Source: Silvimonas amylolytica (GTDB lineage Bacteria; Pseudomonadota; Gammaproteobacteria; Burkholderiales; Chitinibacteraceae). From it: a stretch of DNA of 64,000 nucleotides. Positions 8,768 through 18,891 of this stretch are shown piece after piece. The notes beneath the pieces are model-generated. The model ran no database searches. It was not told where the DNA came from and saw nothing but the letters and a program-made list of their open reading frames with translations. A program made the position numbers and the translations under genes. How positions within the stretch are numbered: position 1 is the stretch's first letter; each line of letters begins with the position of its first letter. Where the stretch lies: positions 124,001 to 188,000 of the forward strand of contig NZ_BMLY01000005.1 in NCBI RefSeq assembly GCF_014645555.1, in the 5' to 3' direction.

Positions 8768-10951
8768 ATGGATATGGACATGGCCCGTGACGCGCTGGTG
8801 CAAGAGTCACGTGAACTGTTGAGCGCCATGGAAGCGGCGCTATTGCAGATTGAAGACTCTGGCGCGGATAGCGAAGCCATCAACGCCATTTTCCGCGCCG
8901 CTCACACCATCAAGGGTTCGGCCGGGCTGTTTGCGTTTAACCGCATTGTCAGCTTCACCCACATCGTTGAAAGCGTGCTCGACCGCGTGCGCAACGGCGT
9001 GCTGCCCATCGACAATGCCATGTTGTCCTTGCTGCTCAACTGTGGTGACTACATTGCCCAGCTTGTAGATGCCATTGCGGCACGGCTGGAAGAGGTCGAA
9101 CCCGATCCCGTCCGCCGAGCTGAACTGGAAGCGCAGTTAAACCAGCTGCTGGATGAACAAGACACTGCGCCGACCCACAGCGCACCGGCCGCTGCCGCCG
9201 TGACGCACACCGCACAGGAACCCACCGTCAGCGAGGATCCGGTCGCTAGCCCGTACTGGCACTTGTCGTTGCGCTTCTCGGCCGATGTACTACGCATGGG
9301 GCTTGATCCGCTTTCTTTTCTGCAATACCTCGGCAATGTCGGGACACTACTTAATTTGCAGACCTTGCCCGAAGGCCTGCCACCGTTGGCACAGCTTGAT
9401 CCTGAACAAGCCTACATTGGCTTTGAACTGGATCTGCAGTCTGAACAAGACCGTGCTGCGATTGATGGCGTGTTCGATTTCATTCGGGACGACGCCAGTA
9501 TTTTGATCCTGCCACCGCATGCGTCCATGCGCGAATACCGCGCGCTGCTGGCTGCGCGTAATGATCCGCAAATGCTGGCCGCGCTCCTGGCGCAAGGTAC
9601 GCTGACTGCCGACGAAGCGGCCCGCGCGCTGTTGCCGGAGCAAGAAACCGTCGAGGCGGTTTCCGTCGTCGCACCGGTCGCGGCCATCGAGCCTGCGATG
9701 AAACTGCCGGCCAATGCGCCGCGCGGCGATGAGAAAAAGGGTGGCTACGAGCAGAAGTTCATCAAGATCGAGGTCTCCAAGCTGGATCAGTTGATTGATC
9801 TGGTTGGCGAACTTGTGATCGCCGGCGCGGGTGCCAGCCTGATCGCAAACCGGCGCAAGGATTCGCAGTTTGAAGAAGCCGTTCAATCCATTGCTGAACT
9901 GGTTGAACACATCCGTGATGCCGCCCTCAACCTGCGCATGGTGCCGATCGGTGAGGTATTCCAGCGCTTTCCACGCGTGGTGCGCGATATCTCGCACGAA
10001 CTGGGCAAAGAAATTGATCTGGTCGTCACGGGCGCAGATACCGAGCTTGATAAAAGCATGGTCGAGCGGCTGTCTGACCCGCTGATGCACATTGTGCGCA
10101 ATGCCATGGATCACGGGATTGAGGCGACGGATGCACGCCTTGCGGCGGGCAAGCCCCTGGCCGGCACGCTGCGGCTGAACGCGTATCACGAATCCGGCAG
10201 TATCGTGATTGAGGTCTCGGATGACGGGCGCGGGCTGAACAAGGCGCGCATCCTGGCCAAGGCGATCGAACGTGGTCTGGTTTCGGCCGAACAAGTGTTG
10301 TCTGAGCGCGAGGTATTCCGGCTGATTTTCGAAGCGGGATTCTCCACTGCCGAACAAGTCACCAATTTGTCCGGCCGCGGCGTGGGCATGGATGTGGTCA
10401 AGAAGAACATCGAGTCTTTGCGCGGCGAAGTCGAGATCGTCAGTACCGAAGGCGCGGGTACGACGGTGCGTATCCGGTTGCCACTGACACTGGCCATTAT
10501 TGATGGCTTCCAGGTCATGGTGAACGAGTCGGTTTTTGTCATTCCGCTCGATCTCGTCATTGAGTGCATCGACCTGGCCGGGCTGGATGGTCATCACGAC
10601 ATTGTGAAACTGCGCGGCGAACCGCTGCCGTTTATCCGCCTGCGTGAATTGTTTGAACTGCCAGCGCTGGAACACGGGCGCGAGAGTCTGGTGGTCGTGC
10701 AGTTCGGCCAGCAACGCGCCGGTCTAGTGGTTGACCGCTTGCTGGGTGAGTTTCAGGCCGTGATCAAACCGCTCGGGGAACTCTTTTCCCGCATTAAAAG
10801 TATCAGTGGCTCCACCATTCTGGGCGACGGCAGGGTGGCGCTGATTCTGGATGTCGCCAATCTGGTTCATCAGGCCGTGCAACAACAGGCCACCACGCAG
10901 AATGGCAAGGCAGCCACTGGCCTTGTCTCACCACAAAAAAGCAATGGATGA
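8768..10951 (+). CDS. cheA: chemotaxis histidine kinase CheA
   Basis: Central kinase of the pathway, 727 aa. The N-terminal Hpt domain carries the phosphorylated histidine H46 in AAHTIKGSAG. Residues about 165-270 form an extra region (RFSADVLRMGLDPLSFLQYLGNVG) seen in some CheA proteins in place of a classical P2. The dimerisation segment starts near residue 330 (KFIKIEVSKLDQLIDLVGELV), the ATPase N box is HIVRNAMDHG near 440, the G boxes are DDGRG and GRGVGMDVV, and the CheW-like domain fills the last 150 residues. An AGCCGGAGG ribosome site precedes ATG. Known role: autophosphorylation and transfer to CheY and CheB. Confidence 0.95.
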   Translation: MDMDMARDALVQESRELLSAMEAALLQIEDSGADSEAINAIFRAAHTIKGSAGLFAFNRIVSFTHIVESVLDRVRNGVLPIDNAMLSLLLNCGDYIAQLVDAIAARLEEVEPDPVRRAELEAQLNQLLDEQDTAPTHSAPAAAAVTHTAQEPTVSEDPVASPYWHLSLRFSADVLRMGLDPLSFLQYLGNVGTLLNLQTLPEGLPPLAQLDPEQAYIGFELDLQSEQDRAAIDGVFDFIRDDASILILPPHASMREYRALLAARNDPQMLAALLAQGTLTADEAARALLPEQETVEAVSVVAPVAAIEPAMKLPANAPRGDEKKGGYEQKFIKIEVSKLDQLIDLVGELVIAGAGASLIANRRKDSQFEEAVQSIAELVEHIRDAALNLRMVPIGEVFQRFPRVVRDISHELGKEIDLVVTGADTELDKSMVERLSDPLMHIVRNAMDHGIEATDARLAAGKPLAGTLRLNAYHESGSIVIEVSDDGRGLNKARILAKAIERGLVSAEQVLSEREVFRLIFEAGFSTAEQVTNLSGRGVGMDVVKKNIESLRGEVEIVSTEGAGTTVRIRLPLTLAIIDGFQVMVNESVFVIPLDLVIECIDLAGLDGHHDIVKLRGEPLPFIRLRELFELPALEHGRESLVVVQFGQQRAGLVVDRLLGEFQAVIKPLGELFSRIKSISGSTILGDGRVALILDVANLVHQAVQQQATTQNGKAATGLVSPQKSNG

Positions 10952-10966
10952 CGCAGGAGCCCGAAC

Positions 10967-12586
10967 ATGAATGCCTTCAATCAGATGCGGCTGGGCACCA
11001 AGCTGCTGACTGGTTTCATCGTTGTGTCGCTGTTCTCGTTGTTGATTGGCGTGTTCGCGCTGATCAATATCAACCGTGTCGGGGCGGGCGGTACTGCCAT
11101 CTATACGGAAAATCTGCTGGCCATTGCTAACCAGGCGCGGGCATCGATTGCCCTGGGCGCGGTGTCGCGCACACTGGTGCGCGCCATGACCCAGACCGAA
11201 AAGCCGGACGACATGCGCGGCACGCTGGGTCGTCTGCAAGGGTATGTGGACATGTACAACAAGTACTGGCCGCTTTATATCCAGACTGCGCCCAGTGAAG
11301 CCGAATCGCGCATGCGTGAGCAGATCAAACCGCTGATTGCCGATTTCCTGGTCAATTCAGATAAAGCCCAGCACCTGCTCAGCGATGGCCATGTTGATGA
11401 TGCCCGCCCCTTGATCAACAGCGATCTGCGCACGGAATACAACAAGATCGATGCGCTGATGTCTGATATTGCAGAAGACAATATCAAGCAGGCCGATCAA
11501 GCCAATGCGGCCAACCAGGCCATGATCGCGAACGTTCGCAATGTCACCATCGTGATTGTGATCGTGGCGTTTATCTTGTCGGTGGTGATGGGCATCATGC
11601 TGGCGCGCATGGTCACCAAACAAGTCGGGGGCGAACCGGTGGAAGCCGTGGATATCCTGCAACGCGTGGCAGATGGCGATTTGACCGTGCGGATCAACCT
11701 GCGCCCGGGTGATCGCAACTCCATGCTCTACAGCATTGATCAGATGGTGCAAAAGCTTACTGGTGTGATGACAGATGTCTCCAGTTCGGCCAGTGCGCTG
11801 GCTTCTGCGTCGGAAGAAATTTCCGCATCAGCCCAGGCCCTGAGCCAGAACGCGTCTGAGCAAGCCGCCAATGTGGAAGAAACCAGCGCTGCGGTCGAAG
11901 AGATCACATCGACGGTCTCGCAGAACTCTGAGAACGCCCGGGTGACCGATGGCATGGCGACCAAGTCTGCGTCTGATGCGGGCGAAGGCGGCGACGCCGT
12001 GAAACAGACCGTACAGGCCATGCAACAGATCGCCGGCAAGATCGGCATCATCGACGACATCGCCTATCAGACCAACCTGCTGGCGCTCAATGCGGCCATT
12101 GAAGCGGCGCGGGCGGGAGAGCACGGCAAGGGCTTTGCGGTGGTGGCCGCTGAAGTGCGCAAACTGGCTGAGCGCTCGCAAGTGGCAGCGCAGGAAATCA
12201 GCTCTGTGGCCGCCAACAGCGTGATGATGGCCGAGCGTGCAGGCAACTTGCTGGATCAGATGGTCCCGGCGATCCGCAAGACGGCCGACCTCGTGCAAGA
12301 GATTTCCGCCGCATCGCGCGAACAAGCCAGCGGGCTGGACCAGATCAACACCGCGGTCTCGCAACTGGCGCAGACCACGCAGATGAACGCCTCGGCCTCT
12401 GAAGAGTTGTCATCGACCTCCGAGGAAATGAGCGCGCAGGCCATTCAATTACAAGAGTTGATCCGCTTTTTCCGTGTAGATGAAGGCGGCGGTGCACGCC
12501 CGGCCGCGCGACGTGCAGCTACAGGTGCGCGCAGCGCCGCCCGTGGTGGCGAAACGGTGGATGAATCCGCCTTTACCCGGTTTTAA
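10967..12586 (+). CDS. methyl-accepting chemotaxis protein with four-helix-bundle sensor
   Basis: Transmembrane receptor, 539 aa. TM1 spans about residues 13-34, a helical periplasmic domain of about 155 residues follows (4HB_MCP type; [20 protein letters not shown]), TM2 is near 190-212, then a HAMP segment ([21 protein letters not shown]) and the signalling hairpin with tip [21 protein letters not shown] near residue 370. The C-terminal tail is Arg/Ala-rich. It is embedded between cheA and cheW with a good GCAGGAG site, so it is made together with its partners. The ligand cannot be read from this domain type. Confidence 0.92.
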   Translation: MNAFNQMRLGTKLLTGFIVVSLFSLLIGVFALININRVGAGGTAIYTENLLAIANQARASIALGAVSRTLVRAMTQTEKPDDMRGTLGRLQGYVDMYNKYWPLYIQTAPSEAESRMREQIKPLIADFLVNSDKAQHLLSDGHVDDARPLINSDLRTEYNKIDALMSDIAEDNIKQADQANAANQAMIANVRNVTIVIVIVAFILSVVMGIMLARMVTKQVGGEPVEAVDILQRVADGDLTVRINLRPGDRNSMLYSIDQMVQKLTGVMTDVSSSASALASASEEISASAQALSQNASEQAANVEETSAAVEEITSTVSQNSENARVTDGMATKSASDAGEGGDAVKQTVQAMQQIAGKIGIIDDIAYQTNLLALNAAIEAARAGEHGKGFAVVAAEVRKLAERSQVAAQEISSVAANSVMMAERAGNLLDQMVPAIRKTADLVQEISAASREQASGLDQINTAVSQLAQTTQMNASASEELSSTSEEMSAQAIQLQELIRFFRVDEGGGARPAARRAATGARSAARGGETVDESAFTRF

Positions 12587-12598
12587 TGGAGTACGCGC

Positions 12599-13129
12599 AT
12601 GACCAGCCCCGCCCCGGTGACCCGCACCGGCACGGCAGCGGCTGCAGCAGACGCCGTGCAGTATCTGACTTTTGCATTAGACGGCGAACTGTTTGCGGTG
12701 CCGATTGAGCACATCCGCGAAATCATCGAGTTCGGTGGCCTGACCGCAGTGCCGCTGACACCGACGTTTTTGCGCGGCGTGATCAATCTGCGTGGCGCCG
12801 TCGTGCCGGTAGTCGATCTGGCTGCGCGCTTTGGCCGCAGCGGGACGACCATAGGTAAACGCACTTGTATTGTCATTCTGGAAGTGGAGACGACCGGACG
12901 TACGCTGCCTGTGGGCGTGCTGGTTGATACCGTCAACGAGGTGTTGTCCACGGACCGCAGCCAGATCGAGCCGCGCCCACCCTTTGGTGCGCGTCTGAGG
13001 GCCGATTTCATTTGTGGCATGTTCAGTCAGGGTGAGCGCTTTGTCATCGTGCTGGATATCCAGCAGGTCTTGTCGGTAGAAGAAATGGCTGACCTGATTG
13101 GTCTGGCCCTGGAAGAACATGCGGCCTGA
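12599..13129 (+). CDS. cheW: chemotaxis coupling protein CheW (copy 1)
   Basis: Adaptor of 176 aa linking receptors to CheA. After about 20 variable residues the CheW fold follows: FALDGELFAVPIEHIREIIEF, FLRGVINLRGAVVPVVDLAARFG (the conserved NLRG..VPV core), and GVLVDTVNEVL. TGGAG precedes ATG. The next gene is a close paralogue sharing long identical blocks such as HIREIIEFGGLT and FLRGVINLRGAVVPVVDLAA, so the pair arose by tandem duplication. Having two adaptors may allow arrays of different composition for different receptors (inference). Confidence 0.93.
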   Translation: MTSPAPVTRTGTAAAAADAVQYLTFALDGELFAVPIEHIREIIEFGGLTAVPLTPTFLRGVINLRGAVVPVVDLAARFGRSGTTIGKRTCIVILEVETTGRTLPVGVLVDTVNEVLSTDRSQIEPRPPFGARLRADFICGMFSQGERFVIVLDIQQVLSVEEMADLIGLALEEHAA

Positions 13130-13183
13130 GCGCCCGACAACGAGGAGTGACTTCGCCAGGGCGAAGGACACCAGGAGGTCGTC

Positions 13184-13741
13184 ATGACCAGCAGTATTGC
13201 GCCCGTCGCCCATGGCGCCGGTCCGGCACTGAGCCAGCAGTTCCTGACGTTTTCGCTGGCCAGTGAGTTGTTTGCCATTCCCATCGACCATATCCGCGAA
13301 ATCATCGAATTTGGCGGGCTGACCGAGATCCCGCTGATGCCGGTGTTCTTGCGCGGGGTGATCAATTTGCGGGGTGCCGTGGTGCCGGTGGTTGATCTGG
13401 CCGCGCGCTTCGGGCGAGCCGCAACGGTGGTTGGCCGGCGTACTTGCGTGGTGATTCTGGAGGTTGAACAAGATGAACACGTTCTGCCGCTGGGGGTGCT
13501 GGTCGATGCCGTGAATGAAGTGATCACGGTAGAGGCAGACCAAATTGAACCCACGCCGGAATTTGGCGCACGGCTGCGGGCCGAGTTCATTCTGGGCATG
13601 TTGCGGTTGTCTGAACGCTTTGTGATTGCGCTCGACATCCAGAAAGTGTTGTCGGTAGAAGAAATGACGCAACTGGCGGCGACCGAGGCGCTATCACCCG
13701 AAGATGCTGCCGTGCTGGCCGTGACCGACCAGGGCTTTTGA
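13184..13741 (+). CDS. chemotaxis coupling protein CheW (copy 2)
   Basis: A 185-aa CheW paralogue directly after the first. The same core is present (HIREIIEFGGLT, NLRGAVVPVVDLAARFGRA, LVDAVNEVITV), with differences concentrated at the N-terminus, around residues 95-105 and in a C-terminal extension rich in acidic residues. CAGGAGG precedes ATG. The spacing between the two cheW genes (54 bp) is larger than elsewhere in the operon. Its stop codon lies 23 bp before the start chosen for cheR. Confidence 0.92.
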   Translation: MTSSIAPVAHGAGPALSQQFLTFSLASELFAIPIDHIREIIEFGGLTEIPLMPVFLRGVINLRGAVVPVVDLAARFGRAATVVGRRTCVVILEVEQDEHVLPLGVLVDAVNEVITVEADQIEPTPEFGARLRAEFILGMLRLSERFVIALDIQKVLSVEEMTQLAATEALSPEDAAVLAVTDQGF

Positions 13742-13764
13742 ACGGCAGACCGGATAACACCATC

Positions 13765-14589
13765 ATGGCAGGACCCACCACCGTGCCGCCTCCCGTCAGC
13801 AACGAGGAAATGCGACTGTTCCAGCGCCTGTTTTACCAGCAGATCGGCATGCATTTGCCCGAATCCAAGCGCGCACTCCTTTCCAGCCGTCTGTCACGGC
13901 GGCTGGTGGCGCTGGGTTTGCCTAATTTCAGGGCCTACCATGATCTGATCGCCTCACCCAGTGCGCGGGAGGAACGCCAGCGTGCTATCGACCTGATCAC
14001 CACCAACGAGACGTTCTTTTTTCGGGAGATTGGGCACTTTGCATTTTTGAGTCAGAAAGTGCTGCCACTCTTTAACCGGTCCGAGACCTTGCGTATCTGG
14101 AGTGCCGCCAGTTCGACCGGCGAAGAAGCGTATTCCATTGCCATGTTGCTGGATAACGAGCGTCACGACGCGCCTTGGGAAATCGTCGGTTCTGACATCA
14201 GCCAACGGGTTCTGGAGTCTGCACGGCGTGGTATGTATCCGATGGTGCGTGGTGAAAACATTTCGCCCACAGATTTGAAGAAGCACTGCCTGCGCGGTAC
14301 GGGCGAATACGAAGGGCAGTTTCTGGTGGGTAAACATCTGCGTGAGCGGGTGGAGTTTACGCAGATGAATCTCACGGCGTTGCCTGCGCGACTCAAGCCG
14401 TTTGACGTGGTGTTTCTGCGCAATGTGATCATTTATTTTGACGCGCCCACCAAGGCCAAAGTCCTGGCCAACGTGACGCATTTTGTGAAACCGGGCGGAT
14501 ATCTGCTGGTCGGGCATTCAGAGTCTTTGCATGGCATCCAGTTGCCATTGCAGATGATCTCGCCTTCTGTCTATCGCAAGGTTGGCTAA
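13765..14589 (+). CDS. cheR: chemotaxis protein methyltransferase CheR
   Basis: SAM-dependent methyltransferase that adds methyl groups to receptor glutamates; 274 aa from ATG 13765, or 283 aa if the TTG at 13738 (overlapping the cheW stop) is used. Neither has a strong ribosome site, so the start is uncertain. The helical N-terminal domain (LFYQQIGMHLPESKRALLSSRLSRR) is followed by the receptor-binding and SAM domain: TNETFFFREIGHF, RIWSAASSTGEEAYSIAML, and FDVVFLRNVIIYFD. No TPR or receiver extension is present. It overlaps cheD by eight bases. Confidence 0.92.
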   Translation: MAGPTTVPPPVSNEEMRLFQRLFYQQIGMHLPESKRALLSSRLSRRLVALGLPNFRAYHDLIASPSAREERQRAIDLITTNETFFFREIGHFAFLSQKVLPLFNRSETLRIWSAASSTGEEAYSIAMLLDNERHDAPWEIVGSDISQRVLESARRGMYPMVRGENISPTDLKKHCLRGTGEYEGQFLVGKHLRERVEFTQMNLTALPARLKPFDVVFLRNVIIYFDAPTKAKVLANVTHFVKPGGYLLVGHSESLHGIQLPLQMISPSVYRKVG

Positions 14590-15118
14590 GTTGTCAGAAC
14601 GTATTTTTGTAAACCCCGGCGAGATTTATTTCGGCCAAGGCGACGAGCGCATCGAAACCCTGCTGGGATCGTGTGTGGCCATTACTTTCTGGCACCCGGT
14701 GCAACGACTGGGTGGCATGTGTCATTTTCTGCTGCCCAACCGTGTTCACGGCAAAGTGCCGGTATATACCGGCGATGGTCGTTATGGGGATGAAGCGCTG
14801 CAGTACATGATCGAAGAAGTGGCAGTGCGTCGTACACGGCTGCAGGACTATCAGGTCAAGGTGTTTGGGGGTGGTCGCATTTTCGCCAATGAGCGTTCCG
14901 GTTCGACGATCGGCGAATCCAATGCACGCTTTGCGTTGTCTGCACTGAATGAAATTGATTTGCCCGTAGCCGGCCAGGATGTAGCGGGTGAGGGCTACCG
15001 TTATCTGCGTTTTGATCTGACGACGGGGGATGTCTGGGTTCGTCGCGGCCGGGGGCTGCCTGCCTCATCGGCCTCGCCGCGCAAGCGCGAACCCGTCAAA
15101 CCTGCAGGAGGCCTGTGA
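14582..15118 (+). CDS. cheD: chemoreceptor glutamine deamidase CheD
   Basis: A 178-aa deamidase that converts receptor glutamines to glutamates. The catalytic pair C31 ([10 protein letters not shown]) and H48 (GGMCHFLLP) is separated by 17 residues as in characterised CheD. The G-rich segment [10 protein letters not shown] also matches. The start is a TTG, either 14582 or 14591, overlapping the 3' end of cheR, which suggests translational coupling. Its C-terminus is basic ([10 protein letters not shown]). cheB starts two bases after its stop. Confidence 0.92.
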   Translation: MAKLSERIFVNPGEIYFGQGDERIETLLGSCVAITFWHPVQRLGGMCHFLLPNRVHGKVPVYTGDGRYGDEALQYMIEEVAVRRTRLQDYQVKVFGGGRIFANERSGSTIGESNARFALSALNEIDLPVAGQDVAGEGYRYLRFDLTTGDVWVRRGRGLPASSASPRKREPVKPAGGL

Positions 15119-15119
15119 G

Positions 15120-16256
15120 ATGACGATCAAGGTGATGATTGTGGATGACTCATCCATCATGCGCCAGGTGGTGCAGGAGGTGTTGTCCAAGCATCCGGAC
15201 ATCGAAGTGATTGGCGCTGCGCCTGATCCACTCTTTGCCATGACACGCATGAAGGTCAAATGGCCGGATGTGCTGCTGCTGGACATTGAGATGCCGCGCA
15301 TGGATGGCATCACCTTTCTGAAACAGATCATGTCTGAGCACCCGACACCGGTGGTGATTTGTTCAACGCTGACGCAAAAAGGCGCGGACATCACCATGGA
15401 GGCACTGGCCGCTGGCGCGATTAGCGTCATCACCAAGCCCACGCTGGGTCTGCGTGATTTTCTGCAAGACAGTTCCAATGATCTGGTCAGCGCCATCCGC
15501 GCGGCTGCGCGGGCACGCGTCTCCAATTTGCGCACGTTGACATCGCGGCCGGCGTCGTCCAGCTCATTTTCCTCTTCCACCTCAAACGGGGGCTCGGCAT
15601 CTGCCAGCGTGCGTGAACGCATGGAAGGCGGTAAGCAGTCGGCAGATGTCATCCTCAATGCGCCCACCTCCAACGCTTTTTTGCCGACAACGGAAAAGAT
15701 TGTCGCGCTGGGCACCTCAACAGGCGGCACGCAGGCGCTGGAAGTCATCCTTACCGCTTTGCCGCGCAATATTCCGGGTGTGGTAGTGGTGCAGCACATG
15801 CCGGAGAAATTCACCAAAAGCTTTGCCGATCGCCTCAACAACATGTGTGAGGTGGATGTGATGGAGGCCAGCCATAACGATCGCATTGTCCCTGGCCGGG
15901 TACTGATCGCGCCAGGCGGCAAGCATATGGTGGTCAAGCGCAGTGGCGCGCAGTATCACGTGGATGTCGTTGACGGCCCGCTGGTCAGCCGGCACCGGCC
16001 CAGTGTGGACGTGCTGTTCCGGTCGGTGGCCAAAGCAGCAGGCCGCAATGCGGTGGGTTTTATCATGACCGGCATGGGCGATGATGGCGCGCAGGGGTTG
16101 AAGGAAATGCACGACACTGGCGCGGTGACCTATGCGCAGGATGAGGCCAGTTGTGTGGTGTTTGGCATGCCCAAAGAGGCGATCGAACTGGGCGGCGTGA
16201 ATGAAGTGGTCGGGCTGGACCGGATTGCAGGTCTGATCCAGCGGGTCGGGCGCTAG
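15120..16256 (+). CDS. cheB: protein-glutamate methylesterase/response regulator CheB
   Basis: A 378-aa receiver-methylesterase that removes receptor methyl groups. Start set at ATG 15120 because AGGAGG lies just upstream and the receiver domain begins at once ([14 protein letters not shown]). The phospho-acceptor Asp is in [13 protein letters not shown] Ser-rich linker (about residues 140-175) leads to the esterase domain with catalytic Ser in [12 protein letters not shown], His in [10 protein letters not shown] and Asp in [10 protein letters not shown]. It follows cheD directly and is followed by a response regulator with an EAL domain 14 bp later. Confidence 0.94.
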   Translation: MTIKVMIVDDSSIMRQVVQEVLSKHPDIEVIGAAPDPLFAMTRMKVKWPDVLLLDIEMPRMDGITFLKQIMSEHPTPVVICSTLTQKGADITMEALAAGAISVITKPTLGLRDFLQDSSNDLVSAIRAAARARVSNLRTLTSRPASSSSFSSSTSNGGSASASVRERMEGGKQSADVILNAPTSNAFLPTTEKIVALGTSTGGTQALEVILTALPRNIPGVVVVQHMPEKFTKSFADRLNNMCEVDVMEASHNDRIVPGRVLIAPGGKHMVVKRSGAQYHVDVVDGPLVSRHRPSVDVLFRSVAKAAGRNAVGFIMTGMGDDGAQGLKEMHDTGAVTYAQDEASCVVFGMPKEAIELGGVNEVVGLDRIAGLIQRVGR

Positions 16257-16270
16257 GGTCACCAGGAGCC

Positions 16271-17491
16271 ATGATGACCCAGCCTGCACCGTCCATGCTG
16301 ATTGCCGACGATAGCTCGTTGCAGCTGAATCACGCGGTGGAACTGTGCGTGCAATGTGGCTGCCAGGTGATCTGGCAAGCCATGAATGGCGAGGAAGTGC
16401 TGGCTCTGCTGCAAAGCTTGCCAGAAAAGCCGGATATCTTGCTGACCGATCTGGAAATGCCGGGCATGGATGGTGTCGAGTTGTTGCGCCATATGGCCGA
16501 GAGCAACCAGTTCATGCCTATCGTGTTCATGAGCAGCACGGATGAGCAAGTGCTGCACGCTGTCGAGGCAGCCGCAGCGGCTTATGGTTTTCCGGTGCTG
16601 GGTACACTGCAAAAGCCCATGAAACTGGAAGGGCTAAGCCGGGCGCTGGAGCGGTTTCATATCCTGAACAAACCGCAAATGGCCCCACCGCCACCCATTG
16701 ATGAGGCCGATCTGCACAAGGCCCTGGCGAACGATGAGTTTGTTCCCTGGTTCCAGCCCAAAGTGACCACACGCAGCGGTTTGTTCCAGTCTGCCGAAGT
16801 TCTGGCGCGGTGGGAGCATCCAGAACTGGGGATGATTGCCCCGGTATATTTCATTGGCCTGCTGGAACGCGCCGGTTTGATCGGGCGCATGACCGACCAG
16901 ATCATGGCCAAGGCGATTCGCGAAACCAAACTCTTGTATGCACGTGGTTTGCGCTTCGGGCTGGCAGTAAATATCTCGGCCGAGAATCTGCCCGAACCGG
17001 GTTTCGCGGAACGCATCAAAAACTTGCTGGCACAAGAGTCGTTCTCGCCCACGCAAATGACGCTGGAGATCACCGAATCCGGGGTGATGGCAGATCTGGC
17101 GCGCTCACTCGGGGCATTGGCCCGTTTGCGCATGGCCGGTGTGGGGATCTCGATTGACGACTACGGCACCGGTAATGCCACCTTGCAACAGCTGATGCGC
17201 ACGCCATGTTCAGAACTGAAGATTGACCGCGCTTTTGTGAACGGCGCTTCACGCCGGCCCCAGTTGCGCACCTTGCTGGAAAGCACGGTCGACATGGCGC
17301 ACCGGCTCAAGCTCACGGTTGTGGCTGAAGGCGTGGAAGACGCCGAAGACTGGAAATTGGTGCAGGAACTGGGTGTGGAGCTGGTACAAGGTTTTTTCGT
17401 GGCACGCCCCATGCCGCCTGACAAAATCCATGAATGGGTCCGCAACCGGCATGAATGGCTTCACCTGTGGGGCAAAATCCAGAACCTCTGA
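16271..17491 (+). CDS. response regulator with EAL c-di-GMP phosphodiesterase domain
   Basis: A 406-aa two-domain protein. The N-terminal receiver (residues 8-130) has the acidic pair in IADDSS, phospho-acceptor in LLTDLEMPGMDG and Lys in LQKPMK. The C-terminal EAL domain keeps the catalytic set: EVLARWEHPE (EVL in place of EAL), NISAENL, LEITES, SIDDYGTGN, ELKIDRAF, VVAEGVED and QGFFVARPM, so phosphodiesterase activity is expected. It is the last gene of the chemotaxis operon (14 bp after cheB, CCAGGAGCC before ATG), so CheA may phosphorylate it. It is convergent with the ArsB-like gene, eight bases away. Confidence 0.9.
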   Translation: MMTQPAPSMLIADDSSLQLNHAVELCVQCGCQVIWQAMNGEEVLALLQSLPEKPDILLTDLEMPGMDGVELLRHMAESNQFMPIVFMSSTDEQVLHAVEAAAAAYGFPVLGTLQKPMKLEGLSRALERFHILNKPQMAPPPPIDEADLHKALANDEFVPWFQPKVTTRSGLFQSAEVLARWEHPELGMIAPVYFIGLLERAGLIGRMTDQIMAKAIRETKLLYARGLRFGLAVNISAENLPEPGFAERIKNLLAQESFSPTQMTLEITESGVMADLARSLGALARLRMAGVGISIDDYGTGNATLQQLMRTPCSELKIDRAFVNGASRRPQLRTLLESTVDMAHRLKLTVVAEGVEDAEDWKLVQELGVELVQGFFVARPMPPDKIHEWVRNRHEWLHLWGKIQNL

Positions 17492-17499
17492 TTGGGTAC

Positions 17500-18762
17500 T
17501 CAACCCATCAAGATCCGTGTGCCAATCGCGGCCAGTAGCGCTGGCGGCATCACCACCGCGCCGGTTTTGAGGAAAGTCCAGAAATCCACATGCAGCCCTT
17601 CGCGCCGTAAAACACCCAGCCACAAGATCGTGGCGAGTGAACCGGTCACCGACAGATTCGGCCCCAGATCAACCCCGATCAGCAAGCTATCGGTAATCCG
17701 TTCTGGCAAATGATTGGCGGCGACGACCGAGGCGCCAATCAAACCGGCGGGCAAGTTGTTGATGACGTTACTGAGAATGGCGATGGCACCACCGGCGGTA
17801 GCCGCCGCAACGGACTCGCTGGTTTGCAGTAGCCCCAATAGCCAGTGACGTACCTGATCAATCAGCCCGGCTTGCGCCAGCATCTCAACCAATACAAACA
17901 AACCTGCCACGAGCGGCAACACGCTCCAGGCCATACCGCGCAACAATGGCCACGGTGAAGCGCGCTGGCTGAGCGTGACAATGGCCGCGGTCAGAAGACC
18001 GAGAATGGCCGTCGGCAGCCCTAGTTGCAGACCCAGGGCCGAGACCGTCAGCAATGCCACCGCCGTGACGACAATACCGGCCAACGCCACTTTGCCATGA
18101 CCGCTCAAGGGCTCGACGGGCACGTATTCTGCACAGCGGCCCGCGAGCGCTTTGCGCTGGGTAAAGCGCAACACCAGCCAGGTGACGGCAATGGATGCCA
18201 GTGAAGGCAACCAGAAGCGGGCCGCCCAATCGGCCAGTGCCGGCATGTGCTTGCCAAACACTACCAGATTGGCGGGGTTGGACACGGGCAAAACAAAGCT
18301 GGCGGCATTGGCAATCAAGGCGCAGATCAACAGCAAAGGCAGCGCCGGTGCCTGCGCGCGGCGGGCAACGGCAAACACAGCCGGCGTCAGGACCACTGCC
18401 GTTGCATCGTTGGACAACAACACCGTGACGCCAATCCCGACCAGATACACCAGCGCAAACAGACGCGATGGCGAACCGCGAGCATGGTTGACGGCCAGCG
18501 CTGCCAGCCAGTCAAACAAACCCTCACGCCGCGCAACCTCTGAGAGCAACATCATGCCTCCCAGAAACAGATAGACATCCAGCCCTTTGCTGATGGCATC
18601 CCACGCTGCGGCCAGGGGCAGCAAGCCCAGCAACAACGCAAGGCCCGCGCCCAGACACGCCCAGATGGCCTCTGGCCAGTGCATGGGTCGAGCGATGATG
18701 CCGGCAATGCTGAGTGCGGCAATGAGCCAGGCAAGGTAGTGCGGATGAATGAGCTGGGACAT
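17500..18762 (-). CDS. ArsB/NhaD-type inner-membrane ion transporter
   Basis: Polytopic membrane protein, 420 aa from ATG 18762 (a GTG 45 bases upstream would add a hydrophilic tail with no benefit). About 11-12 hydrophobic helices are visible. Features of the ArsB/IT superfamily include LFLGGMMLLSEVARREGLFDWLA, the GIGVTVLLSNDATAVVLTPAV segment and DLGPNLSVTGSLATILWL near the C-terminus. Arsenite efflux is the commonest annotation for this group, but there is no arsR, arsC or arsA nearby, so the substrate is open (other anions or sodium/proton exchange are possible). Confidence 0.8.
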   Translation of the reverse strand: MSQLIHPHYLAWLIAALSIAGIIARPMHWPEAIWACLGAGLALLLGLLPLAAAWDAISKGLDVYLFLGGMMLLSEVARREGLFDWLAALAVNHARGSPSRLFALVYLVGIGVTVLLSNDATAVVLTPAVFAVARRAQAPALPLLLICALIANAASFVLPVSNPANLVVFGKHMPALADWAARFWLPSLASIAVTWLVLRFTQRKALAGRCAEYVPVEPLSGHGKVALAGIVVTAVALLTVSALGLQLGLPTAILGLLTAAIVTLSQRASPWPLLRGMAWSVLPLVAGLFVLVEMLAQAGLIDQVRHWLLGLLQTSESVAAATAGGAIAILSNVINNLPAGLIGASVVAANHLPERITDSLLIGVDLGPNLSVTGSLATILWLGVLRREGLHVDFWTFLKTGAVVMPPALLAAIGTRILMG

Positions 18763-18891
18763 GGCAAAAACCGGAGAAGACGCAGCACGTTGCCGCGTGT
18801 GCACCACAACGTCAAGCGGTGCGGTTGCATCACCTTTGGTCGCTGGTCATAGTAAATGGACTAGATTCATTCACAGTCGCCTGGAGGCGCC

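Noticed and set aside
9347-10714. 455-aa minus-strand open frame across cheA
   Set aside because: Shadow of cheA, low-complexity His/Gln/Arg-rich translation, no ribosome site.
12677-13672. 331-aa minus-strand open frame over both cheW genes
   Set aside because: Translation repeats itself because cheW is duplicated on the opposite strand; not a real repeat protein.
16063-16296. Possible extra small gene at the cheB end
   Set aside because: Antisense low-complexity frame inside cheB.
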